From the NCBI GenBank assembly GCA_003385605.1, contig QQUU01000124.1, forward strand, positions 24,802 to 88,801: 64,000 bases of DNA, in the 5' to 3' direction. This DNA comes from Bacteroidota bacterium. Its GTDB lineage: Bacteria; Bacteroidota; Bacteroidia; Flavobacteriales; Schleiferiaceae. Of this stretch, positions 1 to 9,118 are shown piece after piece (within the stretch, counting starts at the first letter, position 1; each line of letters opens with the position of its first letter). The position numbers and the translations under genes are program-made. The notes under the pieces are model-generated. The model made no database searches and had not been told where the DNA came from. It worked only from the letters and a program-made list of their open reading frames with translations.

Positions 1-529
1 TGACGATCGTGAGATTGGAAACATCGGCCTCTTGGAAAATGACGGTAAAGGATACGTGGTAGTTATCCTCACTGATAAATTAGAAGAAGGAACGACCCCT
101 TATGAGTCTGTTGCTGCTCAATGTTTGGAAGCGGCTAAGAAAGAAGCGAAGAAGGCAATCATTACAGAGCGTCTTGAGGCTGCCCTAAGCGGTGCTGCAA
201 GTATTGAAGATGTAGCTACTGCTGCAGGTAAGCAGGTACGTACCTTGAACTTCAAGGTAGGGCAGGCGAACATTGCAGGTGTAGGTAACGAAGCTAAGGT
301 TGTGGGAACCATTTGTGGTATTCCTTCAGGTGAACTAAGCGGGGTTATTGCTGGAGAGAGCGGTGCATTTGTTGCCATCACTCAGCCGGCTCAACCAGCT
401 CCAACTGTAGACTTCTCTAATCAAGCGCGCACAACTCAGCAGAGCTTGAGAAATCTAGTGAGTGTTCAAGCTTACAAGGCATTGCAAGACAAAGCAGATA
501 TCGAGGACAAGCGTCACTTGATGTTCTAA
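1..529 (+). CDS. PpiD/SurA-like peptidylprolyl isomerase, C-terminal part (5' end outside window)
   Basis: The reading frame is open from the window edge (first full codon at base 2) to TAA at 527-529, so only about the last 175 residues are present. The fragment has the repeated GELSGVIAGESGAFVAI-type strand of the PpiC/parvulin fold, a spacer, and an amphipathic helical tail ending KADIEDKRHLMF. This closely resembles the ends of Bacteroidota SurA_N/PpiD-like periplasmic foldases (usually about 700 residues, ending near DNRxxFY). The family is membrane anchored and helps fold proteins leaving the Sec translocon. Followed by a strong bidirectional terminator. The family call rests on the tail only, because the catalytic parvulin domain and the membrane anchor lie outside the window. 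Confidence 0.75.
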   Translation, partial: DDREIGNIGLLENDGKGYVVVILTDKLEEGTTPYESVAAQCLEAAKKEAKKAIITERLEAALSGAASIEDVATAAGKQVRTLNFKVGQANIAGVGNEAKVVGTICGIPSGELSGVIAGESGAFVAITQPAQPAPTVDFSNQARTTQQSLRNLVSVQAYKALQDKADIEDKRHLMF

Positions 530-551
530 GCGGTGTCTTTAACAGATAAAG

Positions 552-579
552 AAAAACCACCCCGAGGGGTGGTTTTTTT
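552..579. terminator. Bidirectional intrinsic terminator between ppiD-like gene and rodA
   Basis: An A-tract, an 8-bp stem CCACCCCG/CGGGGTGG-type hairpin with a minimal loop, and a T-tract. The A and T tracts on both sides let it stop the foldase gene on + and the long purH-rodA operon on -. Confidence 0.85.
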
Positions 580-661
580 ATGCTTATAGTTTCCTGTATA
601 ACTGCGGATCAGAAGGTGGGTAGAGCTGCGTTCAAGGAGCGAAAACGGTAGTTTAAATGCT

Positions 662-2067
662 TTAAGAAAGCCTGTTCTGTCGTTCGCCATCCAGCTTGAT
701 AAAGATGAATAACAATAAGGTGAAGCCCCATAGTGAGGAGCCGCCATAGCTAAAGAATGGCAGAGGAATACCCACAGTTGGGAATAGCCCGATGGTCATG
801 CCGATGTTGATCACCCAATGGGTGAAGAAGATACTGGCTACGCCATAGCCATAGAATCGGCTAAAATTGTCTTTCTGACGCTCAGCAAGCCATATAATAC
901 GGCCAATGAGCAGTCCAAAGGCTAGCATGAGTAGGAAAGTCCCTAGAAAGCCCCATTCTTCGCCAACCGTACAGAATATGTAATCCGTGCTCTGTGCAGG
1001 AACAAAGTCTAATTTAGTTTGGGTACCATTTAAGAAACCCTTTCCAGTCCACCCTCCAGAACCAATAGCAATGAGGGATTGCAGGGTGTTGTAGCCTGCT
1101 CCAGAGGGATCGTTTTCTAATCCTAACAATACCTTGATTCGTACCTGCTGGTGTGGTGCTAAGATTTGTTCCATGACAAAACCCACTCCGTACATGATCG
1201 CGGCAGAGACAGTGGTGAAAAAGGCGTTGTAGAGCAGAAAGCGCCTTTGTTTAGGCAGAAACAGAAACACAAGAAAAGCGAGTATTACTAGAGCAAGCAA
1301 TGTTGTTCCATAACAAAACCCACTCCGTACATGATCGCGGCAGAGACAGTGGTAAAAAAGGCGTTGTAGAGCAGAAAGCGCCTTTGTTTAGGCAGAAACA
1401 GAAACACAAGAAAAGCGAGTATTCCTAGAGCAAGCAATGCAGTTTTTAAAGGAAGTACTAAGCCAGCTACCGCCAAAGCGACACCAGCGAGTACTATACC
1501 GATGTAGTATCCTGGCATACCCGCTCGGTACACCACGAAAATCAAACTCAGGTAAACTAAAGTTGAACCCATATCGGGCTGCAACGCAATTAGAATACCC
1601 GGTACTCCTAGAATGGACAACCCTAGAATTCTATCCCGCCAGTTCTTCATCGTTTTCCTCGGCAAACTTGCGTAGAATGCCAGCATCAATGCAGTGGCAA
1701 ATTTTCCGACTTCAGAGGGCTGTAGGCTAAATCCTCCTAGACCGAACCAACTTCGGGCTCCACCAATTTTCTTCCCAATGAACAAGACTAGGATCAACAA
1801 CAGAATGCTCAATGCGTACCATAGCGGGGCAAAATTGGTCCATATCCTGTAGTTCGTGATCATGGTGAAGAAAATAATCAGGAGCCCTCCCACAATGAAC
1901 AGTCCCTGTTTGCCATACTCCTGATCCAATGAGAAAATGCTCGCGGATTCTTCATTGTAAACGGCAGCATAAATGCTTATCCAACCCCATATACAGAGTA
2001 GAAAGTAAAGGCTGACTAGAATCCAATCGAACCCAACGCGATTTCTATTTCTATTGCCGTAACCCAT
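662..2067 (-). CDS. rodA: RodA, cell-elongation SEDS peptidoglycan polymerase; reading frame broken by a 137-bp tandem duplication
   Basis: RodA polymerises glycan strands with PBP2 in the elongasome at the inner membrane. The N-terminal part (from 2067) has SEDS features: several membrane helices, the GGARSWFGLGGFSLQPSE motif and the following PDMGSTLVYL segment. The C-terminal part (to 662) has the GKGFLNGTQTKLDFVPAQSTDYIF segment and the late SEDS helices. The two parts are in different frames because a 137-bp stretch is present twice (1167-1303 and 1304-1440). The first frame dies shortly after VMEQ, and the second re-enters in the other copy. With one copy removed the gene is exactly 423 codons (422 residues), a normal length for RodA. 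Start ATG overlaps the mrdA stop by one base (TAATG), so it is the last gene of the mre operon. A real knockout would be surprising in a rod-shape operon that is otherwise intact. An assembly artefact is my preferred reading. Confidence 0.85.
1167..1440. repeat. 137-bp imperfect direct tandem duplication inside rodA
   Basis: Copy 1 is 1167-1303 and copy 2 is 1304-1440, offset exactly 137. Three internal mismatches are visible: G/A at the CCATGAC/CCATAAC site, G/A at GTGGTGAA/GTGGTAAA, and A/C at ATTACTAG/ATTCCTAG. Two of the three are synonymous in RodA (Val and Phe codons) and one is Val/Gly. 137 is not a multiple of three, so the duplication shifts the frame. Confidence 0.95.
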
Positions 2068-3917
2068 TAGAAGTTTGCTTCGTAAGTGCTGTCTTCCCCA
2101 TAAATAGCAAGATGCTGTTTGCGGTATTCTTCGTGGAGTTCTCCTTCCAACATGCGTTGCTCAAGTCTCGGTCTAGTGATGGTGTCGCTGAGATACAGCT
2201 CGGTCATTAGACTAGATATAGGTGCCGCCCATCTAGACCCCCAATAACCGTTTTCAATAATGACAGCAATAGCAATTTTAGGATTATCCTTTGGGGCAAA
2301 GCTTACGAAAATGCTGTGGTCCTGACCGTGTGGATTCTGAGCCGTACCCGTCTTTCCACATTGGGAAATGTGTTCCAAACGAACAGCCTTTGCCGTACCG
2401 TTTTCAAACACATCATGCATACCGTCAATAACCGTCTCAAAATGGATACTGTCAATAGTCGTGTACTTAGGAGTTAGGAATGCACTGTCTATCTGCGCCC
2501 CGTCAACATCCTTAATGATGTGGGGCGTGTAGTAATAACCGCGGTTTGCAATGGCCGCAGCCATATTTGCCAGCTGAATAGGAGTGGCTAAAAGTTCTCC
2601 TTGGCCTATGCCGTTACTTACAGAGGTTGCGCCTTTCCAGCCAGTATATCCTAAGAATCTATCGTAGAATGCGACATCGGGGACGAGTCCCTTTTTTCCT
2701 GTAGGCAGGTCATTGCCGAGATACTTACCCAATCCGAAACTCTTCACATGGTTAGACCAAATTTCTAAGCCTTGGCGAGAGTCGCCTCCATGATCTACGG
2801 AACGCTGGTATACCGAGCAGAAGTAATTGTTACAGCTTTCCGAAATAGCCTTTCTCAAATTCATCGGACCGCCTTTGCAATGACAGGCTACAGTCAAGCT
2901 TCCATAATGCCAACCGTGTCGGCAGGTCATGGTCGTTCTTGGACTGATTACACCTTCTTGAAGACCGATCAATGCTCCCACCAGTTTAAAAGGGGACCCC
3001 GGTGGATATTCAGCCAAGATACCTCGATCAAAGAGCGGCTTGTTAATACTGTCGTAGTAGAGTGAAGTGTAATTTCTGCTGCGCAGTCTTCCGACCAATT
3101 CATTCGGATCGTAATTCGGAGCCGTCACCATTGCTAGAATTTCTCCGCTTTCAGGTTCAATAGCAACGATGCTTCCGCGTTTTCCGCTCATCAACTGTTC
3201 GCCGTACAACTGAAGGTCTAAATCAATGCTGCTTGTTAAATCTTTGCCTGGAACTGGCAGTAAATCGTGTGCGCCTTCTTTCCAATTCCCTATTCTACGG
3301 TTTCTGTGATCTACAGTATAAAATCGCTTTCCGTGTTCGCCCTTTAGGATACTTTCATAACTCTTATCTATCCCGCTTTTCCCAGCGAGATCTCCCATAG
3401 AATACCCTTCGTTTTTGCGAATAAAGTCGGTATTGACTTCCCCAATAAAACCCACAACATTAGCAGCACCCGGCTTTGGGTAATTTCTAAGGATACGCTT
3501 CTGGGGATAGAATCCCGCGAACTTCTTTAATTCGGTATTAATTCGTGCGTAGTGTTCTTTGGGCAACATCTTCATAAACATGCTGCTGCGGAAATAGCTG
3601 TACTTCTTAGCTTTTTCCAAACGTTTCTTGATGTCGACTACTTCTAAATCGAGCAATTTGCCAAGCTGTACGGTATCTAAATCTTTTACCAAATAAGGAC
3701 TTACCATGAGGTCGTACGTTGGACTGTTTCCCACCATGAGTTCACCGTTACGGTCGTAGATGTAACCGCGCGGCGCGTACAGTTTCTCGGCTTGCGTAGC
3801 ATTGCGTTCTGCCCGCGCCGCGTACTCATCATTCATAATTTGAATGTTGAACAGACGCACACTGAATATCAATGTGATTAAAACGATAACCGAATAAAAT
3901 GCTGCTTTATGCTGCAT
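2067..3917 (-). CDS. mrdA: Penicillin-binding protein 2, elongation-specific transpeptidase
   Basis: Cross-links peptidoglycan during elongation as the partner of RodA. The N-terminal membrane anchor (AAFYSVIVLITLIFSVRLFN) is followed by the pedestal/dimerisation domain with the YAPRGYIYDRNGE segment. The transpeptidase domain has the three active-site motifs: SPFK with the nucleophile Ser near residue 308, SCN in the stretch SESCNNYF, and KTG in CGKTGTAQNP. The start is taken at 3917 (MQHKAAFYS), which overlaps the end of mreD by 11 bp. A 14-codon longer frame from 3959 would only add sequence copied from inside mreD. The stop overlaps the rodA ATG by one base. About 616 residues, normal for the family. 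Confidence 0.95.
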   Translation of the reverse strand: MQHKAAFYSVIVLITLIFSVRLFNIQIMNDEYAARAERNATQAEKLYAPRGYIYDRNGELMVGNSPTYDLMVSPYLVKDLDTVQLGKLLDLEVVDIKKRLEKAKKYSYFRSSMFMKMLPKEHYARINTELKKFAGFYPQKRILRNYPKPGAANVVGFIGEVNTDFIRKNEGYSMGDLAGKSGIDKSYESILKGEHGKRFYTVDHRNRRIGNWKEGAHDLLPVPGKDLTSSIDLDLQLYGEQLMSGKRGSIVAIEPESGEILAMVTAPNYDPNELVGRLRSRNYTSLYYDSINKPLFDRGILAEYPPGSPFKLVGALIGLQEGVISPRTTMTCRHGWHYGSLTVACHCKGGPMNLRKAISESCNNYFCSVYQRSVDHGGDSRQGLEIWSNHVKSFGLGKYLGNDLPTGKKGLVPDVAFYDRFLGYTGWKGATSVSNGIGQGELLATPIQLANMAAAIANRGYYYTPHIIKDVDGAQIDSAFLTPKYTTIDSIHFETVIDGMHDVFENGTAKAVRLEHISQCGKTGTAQNPHGQDHSIFVSFAPKDNPKIAIAVIIENGYWGSRWAAPISSLMTELYLSDTITRPRLEQRMLEGELHEEYRKQHLAIYGEDSTYEANF

Positions 3918-4410
3918 AGCGTTTGGACAAAAGAAAATGTGCGATCGTAAGTAACCCAACAGTGCTGAGGGTTGACATCAAGATACGAAGTCCAAGTGCT
4001 GAAAATTGAGAAAATCCGCTGTTTTCTACAGTAAATAATAACGAATGGTGAACAAGCACCAGAATGAAGGCTAGCGGTAAGAAATTCGCCAATGGAAGTC
4101 CGCTTAATGTATGGTTGGAATTTTCCTCTCTGAATCCATAAAGGAAGTTTTCAATCGAAGGTTTTGCTGCGATGGTCATAAGCGCAGCAATGGTATGTGC
4201 GCCGCCACTCTGCTCAAGACTGTCGAGTGTTGAGCCTATAATAAAAGCCAATACATAGGTCGTCATTCTCGGGGTGTTAAATGGAATCACAAAGAATGCC
4301 CACAAATAGATATAGGGGTTGCCGTAATCCGTTAATGGCAAATCTTGGATGAGCAACCATTGGACGAAAATGGCAAGAACGGCAACGCCAAGTATGCGAC
4401 TTACATTCAT
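3907..4410 (-). CDS. mreD: Rod shape-determining protein MreD
   Basis: Small integral membrane component of the elongasome. The 167-residue product has about five hydrophobic segments and few charged residues, which is the MreD pattern, but there are no sharp sequence motifs, so the call leans on position between mreC and mrdA. Start ATG at 4408-4410 lies inside the mreC stop (ATGA, 4-bp overlap), giving MNVSRILGVAVLAIFVQWL. A longer frame to 4518 only covers mreC coding sequence. The 3' end overlaps mrdA by 11 bp. Confidence 0.88.
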   Translation of the reverse strand: MNVSRILGVAVLAIFVQWLLIQDLPLTDYGNPYIYLWAFFVIPFNTPRMTTYVLAFIIGSTLDSLEQSGGAHTIAALMTIAAKPSIENFLYGFREENSNHTLSGLPLANFLPLAFILVLVHHSLLFTVENSGFSQFSALGLRILMSTLSTVGLLTIAHFLLSKRYAA

Positions 4411-5195
4411 TCCATATTCAGTTTTAAGGTGTCCAATTCTTCTTTCCCTTTGAATTGGCATACATATACCCAATCCATGTTCATGAAGTCCGTGGTTAAA
4501 TTCACCTTGGCATTCCAACTCAAGTCTTCTTCACTCTGCGACGCACTATGCACAATGCCTGTTAGGACAGGGGGTGCGATTTCTGCGCGTGTGTAGGAGT
4601 AAATGCTATCGCCTGATTTTGGCTCAAATTCCCGTTCGATGTCATTGAGAAATGCTGTTTCAACCGACCCGGACCAGCTCAATTGTCCCAATCCTTTTCC
4701 CTCAATACGAGCACCAATACCCCCTTTGCTGTGGGTAAATGGTAAAATATAGGCATAGTTTCTTGTGCTTTCACTTACGGTGCCGACCCACCCTTTGGCA
4801 CTAATTACACCCATTCCTGGCTGCACGCCAAGTCGCTTACCTGCATTAATGATAATGTAGTTATTGACTTTTTTGTAGCTGTGATCGATGACCTTAGCTG
4901 GAACATAATCGTATTCTGCGGAGGCGGCAAAATCAGGAGCAGAATTTGACCACATAGCGGCTTTTAGAACGGCGTTTTCCCTGGCCAGCTCATCATTGAC
5001 CTCTTCGAGGGACCAGTAATTTTTCCATCCATTGGTAGCATCGGTAAATGTCGCGGCAAGCCCTGTACCCACCGTGTTGATCCAATGTTCTGAAACGGGA
5101 TTCTTAAAGGAATGACGTATAACCGCCAATAGCAATAGGGCTATGAGCAACAGATTATTGCGATACCTCGATAAGAAGAGTATCAGTTGCTGCAT
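4407..5195 (-). CDS. mreC: Rod shape-determining protein MreC
   Basis: Bitopic periplasmic scaffold that links MreB filaments to PBP2 and RodA. Residues about 12-27 form one membrane helix (LLLIALLLLAVIRHSF). A coiled-coil-like segment (LEEVNDELARENAVLKAAM) comes next, then the MreC beta domain with the NYIIINAGKRLGVQPGMGVIS core. At 262 residues it matches typical Bacteroidota MreC. It starts 10 bp after mreB stops and overlaps mreD by 4 bp. Confidence 0.93.
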   Translation of the reverse strand: MQQLILFLSRYRNNLLLIALLLLAVIRHSFKNPVSEHWINTVGTGLAATFTDATNGWKNYWSLEEVNDELARENAVLKAAMWSNSAPDFAASAEYDYVPAKVIDHSYKKVNNYIIINAGKRLGVQPGMGVISAKGWVGTVSESTRNYAYILPFTHSKGGIGARIEGKGLGQLSWSGSVETAFLNDIEREFEPKSGDSIYSYTRAEIAPPVLTGIVHSASQSEEDLSWNAKVNLTTDFMNMDWVYVCQFKGKEELDTLKLNME

Positions 5196-5205
5196 GGCGG
5201 GCTAT

Positions 5206-6234
5206 TTAGTTTTCTAGAACTGTCTTGAAGTGATCGATATTCTTGAGAACGACACCTGTTCCTCGCACGACGGCGCGCAGTGGATCTTCAGCAACGTAAA
5301 CAGGAAGGTCGGTCTTAATCGAAATTCTCTTATCCAATCCACGAAGCATAGACCCGCCACCGGCGAGGTAGATACCGCTGTTGAAGATATCCGCTGCAAG
5401 CTCAGGAGGTGTATTACTTAAAGCTTCCATAATGGCGTCTTCAATACGCGTTACACTCTTTTCTAGCGCTCGGCTGACTTCGGCGTGTGAAACACTTACC
5501 TGCTTAGGCTTCCCTGTTAGAAGGTCACGACCTTGAACTTGGAACGGTTCCGGTGCTTCTTCAAGGTCTTCAAGTGCAGCGCCAACAGAAATCTTAATGT
5601 TTTCTGCGGTGCGCTCTCCAACGAAGAGGTTGTGTTGCGTTCTCATGTAGTTGGCGATGTCATTCGTGAATACATCTCCAGCTACCTTAATGGATTTATC
5701 ACAGACGATACCGCCCATGGCAAGTACGGCAATCTCTGTTGTTCCACCACCGATATCAATGATCATATTGCCTTTGGGTTCGAGGATGTTTACTCCGATC
5801 CCTACGGCTGCAGCCATTGGTTCATGGATGAGGTATACTTCTTTCGCATTGGCGTGTTCGGCAGAGTCGCGAACGGCCCGCTTTTCAACTTCAGTAATGC
5901 CCGAAGGAATACAGACAACCATACGAAGGCTTGGCGGGAACAGTCTCTTTTTAAAGGCTGGTATGCTCTTAATTAGCTCACGAATCATGTATTCAGAAGC
6001 CTCGAAATCTGCAATTACTCCATCCTTCAGAGGACGGATGGTTTTGATGTTTTCGTGCGTCTTGCCGTGCATCTGACGCGCTTCTTTTCCCACGGCAATA
6101 ATTTGCCCTGTTCTTCTGTCTTGTGCGACAATAGATGGTGAGTCAACAACCACCTTGTCTTGATATGTGATAAGCGTATTGGCTGTACCCAAGTCAATCG
6201 CTATATCCTCTGTCATGAAACTTAACCAACCCAT
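5206..6234 (-). CDS. mreB: Actin-like cell shape protein MreB
   Basis: Forms membrane-associated filaments that orient the elongation machinery. Actin-fold nucleotide-binding motifs are present: phosphate 1 (AIDLGTANTLI, residues about 11-21), phosphate 2 (IDIGGGTTEIAVLAMGG, about 158-174) and the adenosine loop (YLAGGGSMLRGLDK). The N-terminal GWLSFM is a plausible short amphipathic membrane-binding helix. 342 residues, full length. Lies 20 bp downstream of purH and 10 bp upstream of mreC, so transcription probably starts at the purH promoter. Confidence 0.97.
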   Translation of the reverse strand: MGWLSFMTEDIAIDLGTANTLITYQDKVVVDSPSIVAQDRRTGQIIAVGKEARQMHGKTHENIKTIRPLKDGVIADFEASEYMIRELIKSIPAFKKRLFPPSLRMVVCIPSGITEVEKRAVRDSAEHANAKEVYLIHEPMAAAVGIGVNILEPKGNMIIDIGGGTTEIAVLAMGGIVCDKSIKVAGDVFTNDIANYMRTQHNLFVGERTAENIKISVGAALEDLEEAPEPFQVQGRDLLTGKPKQVSVSHAEVSRALEKSVTRIEDAIMEALSNTPPELAADIFNSGIYLAGGGSMLRGLDKRISIKTDLPVYVAEDPLRAVVRGTGVVLKNIDHFKTVLEN

Positions 6235-6254
6235 GGCTTCAAGGTAACAAAAAA

Positions 6255-7760
6255 TTAGTGTTTGAAGTGACGAATTCCAGTGGTAACCATTGCCAATCCA
6301 TTCTCGTCACAATAAGCGATACTTTCCTTGTCACGAATCGAGCCTCCAGGTTGAATGACACAAGTGATTCCTGCCTTGTCTGCAATCTCTACACAATCTG
6401 GGAATGGGAAGAATGCATCTGACGCCATAGCTGCTCCGCTAAGGTCAAAACCAAAGCGATTTGCTTTTTCCACGGCCTGGTTCAAAGCATCTACACGAGA
6501 TGTTTGCCCAGTTCCTGATCCCAACAATTGGCCATCTTTAGCCAAGACGATCGTATTGGACTTTGTATGCTTACAGATTTTTGCTGCAAACTCGAGGTCT
6601 TCGAGCTGCTGCGCTGTAGGTGCAACTTTCGTCACAGTCTCCATATCTGCTGCGCTCTCTGATTTCGCGTCTCTTGCTTGTACTAAGGTTCCATTTAGAA
6701 CAGTGCGTACGTTGTATGCAGGAACTTCGTAGTCCTTCAAGATGAGTAGTACGCGGTTTTTCTTGCTTTTCAAGATCTCTAGAGCGTCTTCATCGTATCC
6801 AGGTGCCATTAGGACCTCGAAGAACAATGTATTCATCTTCTCGGCAGTAGCTTTATCTACAACTCTATTTGCGGCAATTACACCACCGAAAGCACTTACA
6901 GGGTCGCCAGCCAATGCATCGTCCCATGCCTCTGCAAGAGATGGGCGTGTAGCCAAACCACAAGCGTTATTGTGTTTGATGATTGCAATGGTCGTCTCTT
7001 CAAACTCGCGAATTAGATTCACGGTAGCGTCGATGTCTAGAAGGTTGTTGTAGCTCAGTGCCTTACCGTGGATTTGCTCGAGTGCATCATCGAGGTTGCC
7101 GAAGTAGGCTGCTTCCTGATGCGGGTTTTCACCGTAGCGCAAACCTTGTTTCTGACGTCCGCTCATTTTAAGGTCTAGACGGTCACCAGCGAAGTAACGG
7201 TAAATGGCCGTGTCGTAGTTGCTACTTTCGTCAAAAGCCTCAAGCGCATAGCGTCTTCTGATTTCTAGTGTTGCACCTTCCTCAGAGTTTAACACTGTAA
7301 GCGCGTCTTCGTATTGTCCCATATTGGAAATGATCCAACAATCTTTGAAGTTCTTCGCTGCTGCACGAATCAATGAGATGCCACCGATATCAATCTTCTC
7401 AATAATGTCTTGTTCCGGCGCACCAGAAGCTACAGTTGCTTCGAAAGGATAAAGATCTACAATCACTAAGTCGAAATATGGGATCTCGAACTCGTTCATT
7501 TGTCCTTGATCGCTCTCATTATCTCTACGCGCTAGGATGCCGCCAAAAACTTTTGGGTGCAATGTTTTAACACGCCCTCCTAGAATAGAAGGGTAGGATG
7601 TTAAATCTTCAACACGCTCTACTGGGATGCCACGGCCTTCAATAAAAGCTTGAGTTCCACCAGTTGAATAAATAGTTGTTCCACCGGCATTTAGTGCGTC
7701 GACAATAGGTCCAAGACCGTCTTTGTGGAAAACTGAAATGAGAGCGTTTTTGATGCGCAT
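6255..7760 (-). CDS. purH: Bifunctional AICAR transformylase/IMP cyclohydrolase
   Basis: Catalyses the last two steps of de novo purine synthesis (AICAR to FAICAR to IMP) in the cytoplasm. The N-terminal IMP cyclohydrolase (MGS-like) part contains STGGT and LGGRVKTLHPKVFGGIL. The C-terminal transformylase part contains the catalytic KHNNACG motif and the SNTIVLAKDGQLLGSGTGQ segment. Start is at 7760 (MRIKNALISVF). The 16 extra upstream codons to 7808 run through the promoter region and are rejected. About 501 residues, normal. First gene of the mre operon, an arrangement common in Bacteroidota. Confidence 0.97.
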   Translation of the reverse strand: MRIKNALISVFHKDGLGPIVDALNAGGTTIYSTGGTQAFIEGRGIPVERVEDLTSYPSILGGRVKTLHPKVFGGILARRDNESDQGQMNEFEIPYFDLVIVDLYPFEATVASGAPEQDIIEKIDIGGISLIRAAAKNFKDCWIISNMGQYEDALTVLNSEEGATLEIRRRYALEAFDESSNYDTAIYRYFAGDRLDLKMSGRQKQGLRYGENPHQEAAYFGNLDDALEQIHGKALSYNNLLDIDATVNLIREFEETTIAIIKHNNACGLATRPSLAEAWDDALAGDPVSAFGGVIAANRVVDKATAEKMNTLFFEVLMAPGYDEDALEILKSKKNRVLLILKDYEVPAYNVRTVLNGTLVQARDAKSESAADMETVTKVAPTAQQLEDLEFAAKICKHTKSNTIVLAKDGQLLGSGTGQTSRVDALNQAVEKANRFGFDLSGAAMASDAFFPFPDCVEIADKAGITCVIQPGGSIRDKESIAYCDENGLAMVTTGIRHFKH

Positions 7761-7796
7761 ATCGTACAAGATTGTTGTGTGAATAATGAGAAAGTG

Positions 7797-7804
7797 CAAA
7801 AGTA
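7797..7804 (-). promoter_or_regulatory. Putative -7 promoter element for the purH-mre operon
   Basis: Reads TACTTTTG on the minus strand and matches the Bacteroidota consensus TAnnTTTG exactly. It lies 36 nt upstream of the purH ATG. I see no convincing TTG -33 partner. Confidence 0.5.
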
Positions 7805-7838
7805 GCATAATTGGTGCCTTTTTGTGCGCTTTTCTCTC

Positions 7839-7846
7839 TAATTTTG
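7839..7846 (+). promoter_or_regulatory. Putative -7 promoter element for the ABC permease gene
   Basis: TAATTTTG matches TAnnTTTG and lies 18 nt before the GTG start at 7865. It is divergent from the purH element about 40 bp away. A TTTG at 7821-7824 is a little close for a -33 box. Confidence 0.4.
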
Positions 7847-7864
7847 AGAGAAACCCACTACCTC

Positions 7865-9118
7865 GTGATTGTTCTCATTCGCCTCATTAAAGAAAGCTTG
7901 ATTTTCGCTGTTATTTCGCTGACAGTAAACAAATTGAGAACCTTCCTTTCCCTGCTTGGAATCACCATAGGAATATTTGCAATCATCTTGGTTTATTCGA
8001 TTGTCGATTCTTTGGAGAAAAACATTCGAGACAGCGTAAGTCAGCTCGGTGATAATGTCGTCTATATACAAAAATGGCCTTGGGGCGGTGGCGGTGAATA
8101 TGCTTGGTGGAAGTATCTCAATCGCCCTGTGCCTCTAAGTAAAGAAAGCGACCTATTGAGAAAGCGTTCTCAATATGCTGAGAACGTTGCGTTCGGTACT
8201 TCACTGGGCGGAGCTACAGCTAAGCGCAACGGCATGGACGCAGGTGGTGTTGAAGTCTTAGGGATTACTTACGAATACAATCAAATCTGGGATTTTGATC
8301 TCAAGGAAGGACGCTATTTCACTGAAAATGAGATGTACGGTGGGAAGTCGTATTGTATCATCGGAGCCAATATTGAAGAGGGCCTTTTTCCAGGGGGCGA
8401 AAGTGCCTTGGGCGAACAGATATCCATCAGAGGACAAAAACTAACGGTCATTGGTGTTTTTGAAAAGGTAGGAGAGAGCTTGGTCGGACAGAGTTACGAT
8501 AAGATGGTCCTTGTGCCGTTCAAGTTCGTTCGAACCGTGGTGAATACAGATAAAAACGACGGCAACCTTATCATGGTCAGTGCGAAGGAAGGAATTTCGC
8601 TGGCACAACTGAAGGATGAATTAACTGGTTTGATGCGTTCTATTCGCCGTCTTCGTCCCGGTGCGGACGATAATTTTGCGCTGAACGACCCTTCGTTGAT
8701 TTCCAATCAATTGGACGGATTGTTTGGGGTATTGGGCCTTGTGGGTACCGTAATTGGCGGGTTTTCCATCCTTGTAGGCGGTTTTGGAATCGCCAACATT
8801 ATGTTCGTGAGTGTCCGTGAGCGTACCAACGAAATTGGCATCCAAAAAGCACTGGGTGCGAAAAACTTCGTGGTCTTGATTCAGTTTTTGACCGAGAGTA
8901 TTGTCTTATGTCTACTGGGAGGAGCTGCCGGTTTGTTCCTGGTTTATCTCGGTGCCCTGGCAGCTGCAAAAGCCTTTGATTTTGACATATTCTTAAGCAC
9001 CAGAAATATCATTGTAGGGCTCGGTCTGAGCGGGGTCATTGGATTGCTTTCTGGTTTTATTCCAGCATGGATGGCTTCTAGACTAGATCCGGTGGAAGCG
9101 ATACGTATGCAGGCTTAG
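7865..9118 (+). CDS. MacB/FtsX-type ABC transporter permease
   Basis: Inner-membrane subunit of the MacB-like family, which couples ATP hydrolysis to efflux or to lipoprotein/peptide handling. Layout: N-terminal membrane helix (NKLRTFLSLLGITIGIFAIIL), a periplasmic MacB_PCD domain (about residues 60-260), then three helices of the FtsX domain with the VRERTNEIGIQKALGAK signature, ending in AWMASRLDPVEAIR. Start chosen as GTG at 7865 (VIVLIRLIKESLIF), because homologues begin near LIRLIKES. An in-frame extension to 7811 crosses the promoter. No ATPase or membrane-fusion gene is adjacent, so the partner is elsewhere. Its stop overlaps the convergent GAF gene by 4 bp. Confidence 0.88.
   Translation: MIVLIRLIKESLIFAVISLTVNKLRTFLSLLGITIGIFAIILVYSIVDSLEKNIRDSVSQLGDNVVYIQKWPWGGGGEYAWWKYLNRPVPLSKESDLLRKRSQYAENVAFGTSLGGATAKRNGMDAGGVEVLGITYEYNQIWDFDLKEGRYFTENEMYGGKSYCIIGANIEEGLFPGGESALGEQISIRGQKLTVIGVFEKVGESLVGQSYDKMVLVPFKFVRTVVNTDKNDGNLIMVSAKEGISLAQLKDELTGLMRSIRRLRPGADDNFALNDPSLISNQLDGLFGVLGLVGTVIGGFSILVGGFGIANIMFVSVRERTNEIGIQKALGAKNFVVLIQFLTESIVLCLLGGAAGLFLVYLGALAAAKAFDFDIFLSTRNIIVGLGLSGVIGLLSGFIPAWMASRLDPVEAIRMQA

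Noticed and set aside
5533..6076. Two overlapping 140-147-codon plus-strand frames opposite mreB
   Set aside because: Shadows of MreB, with no family features.
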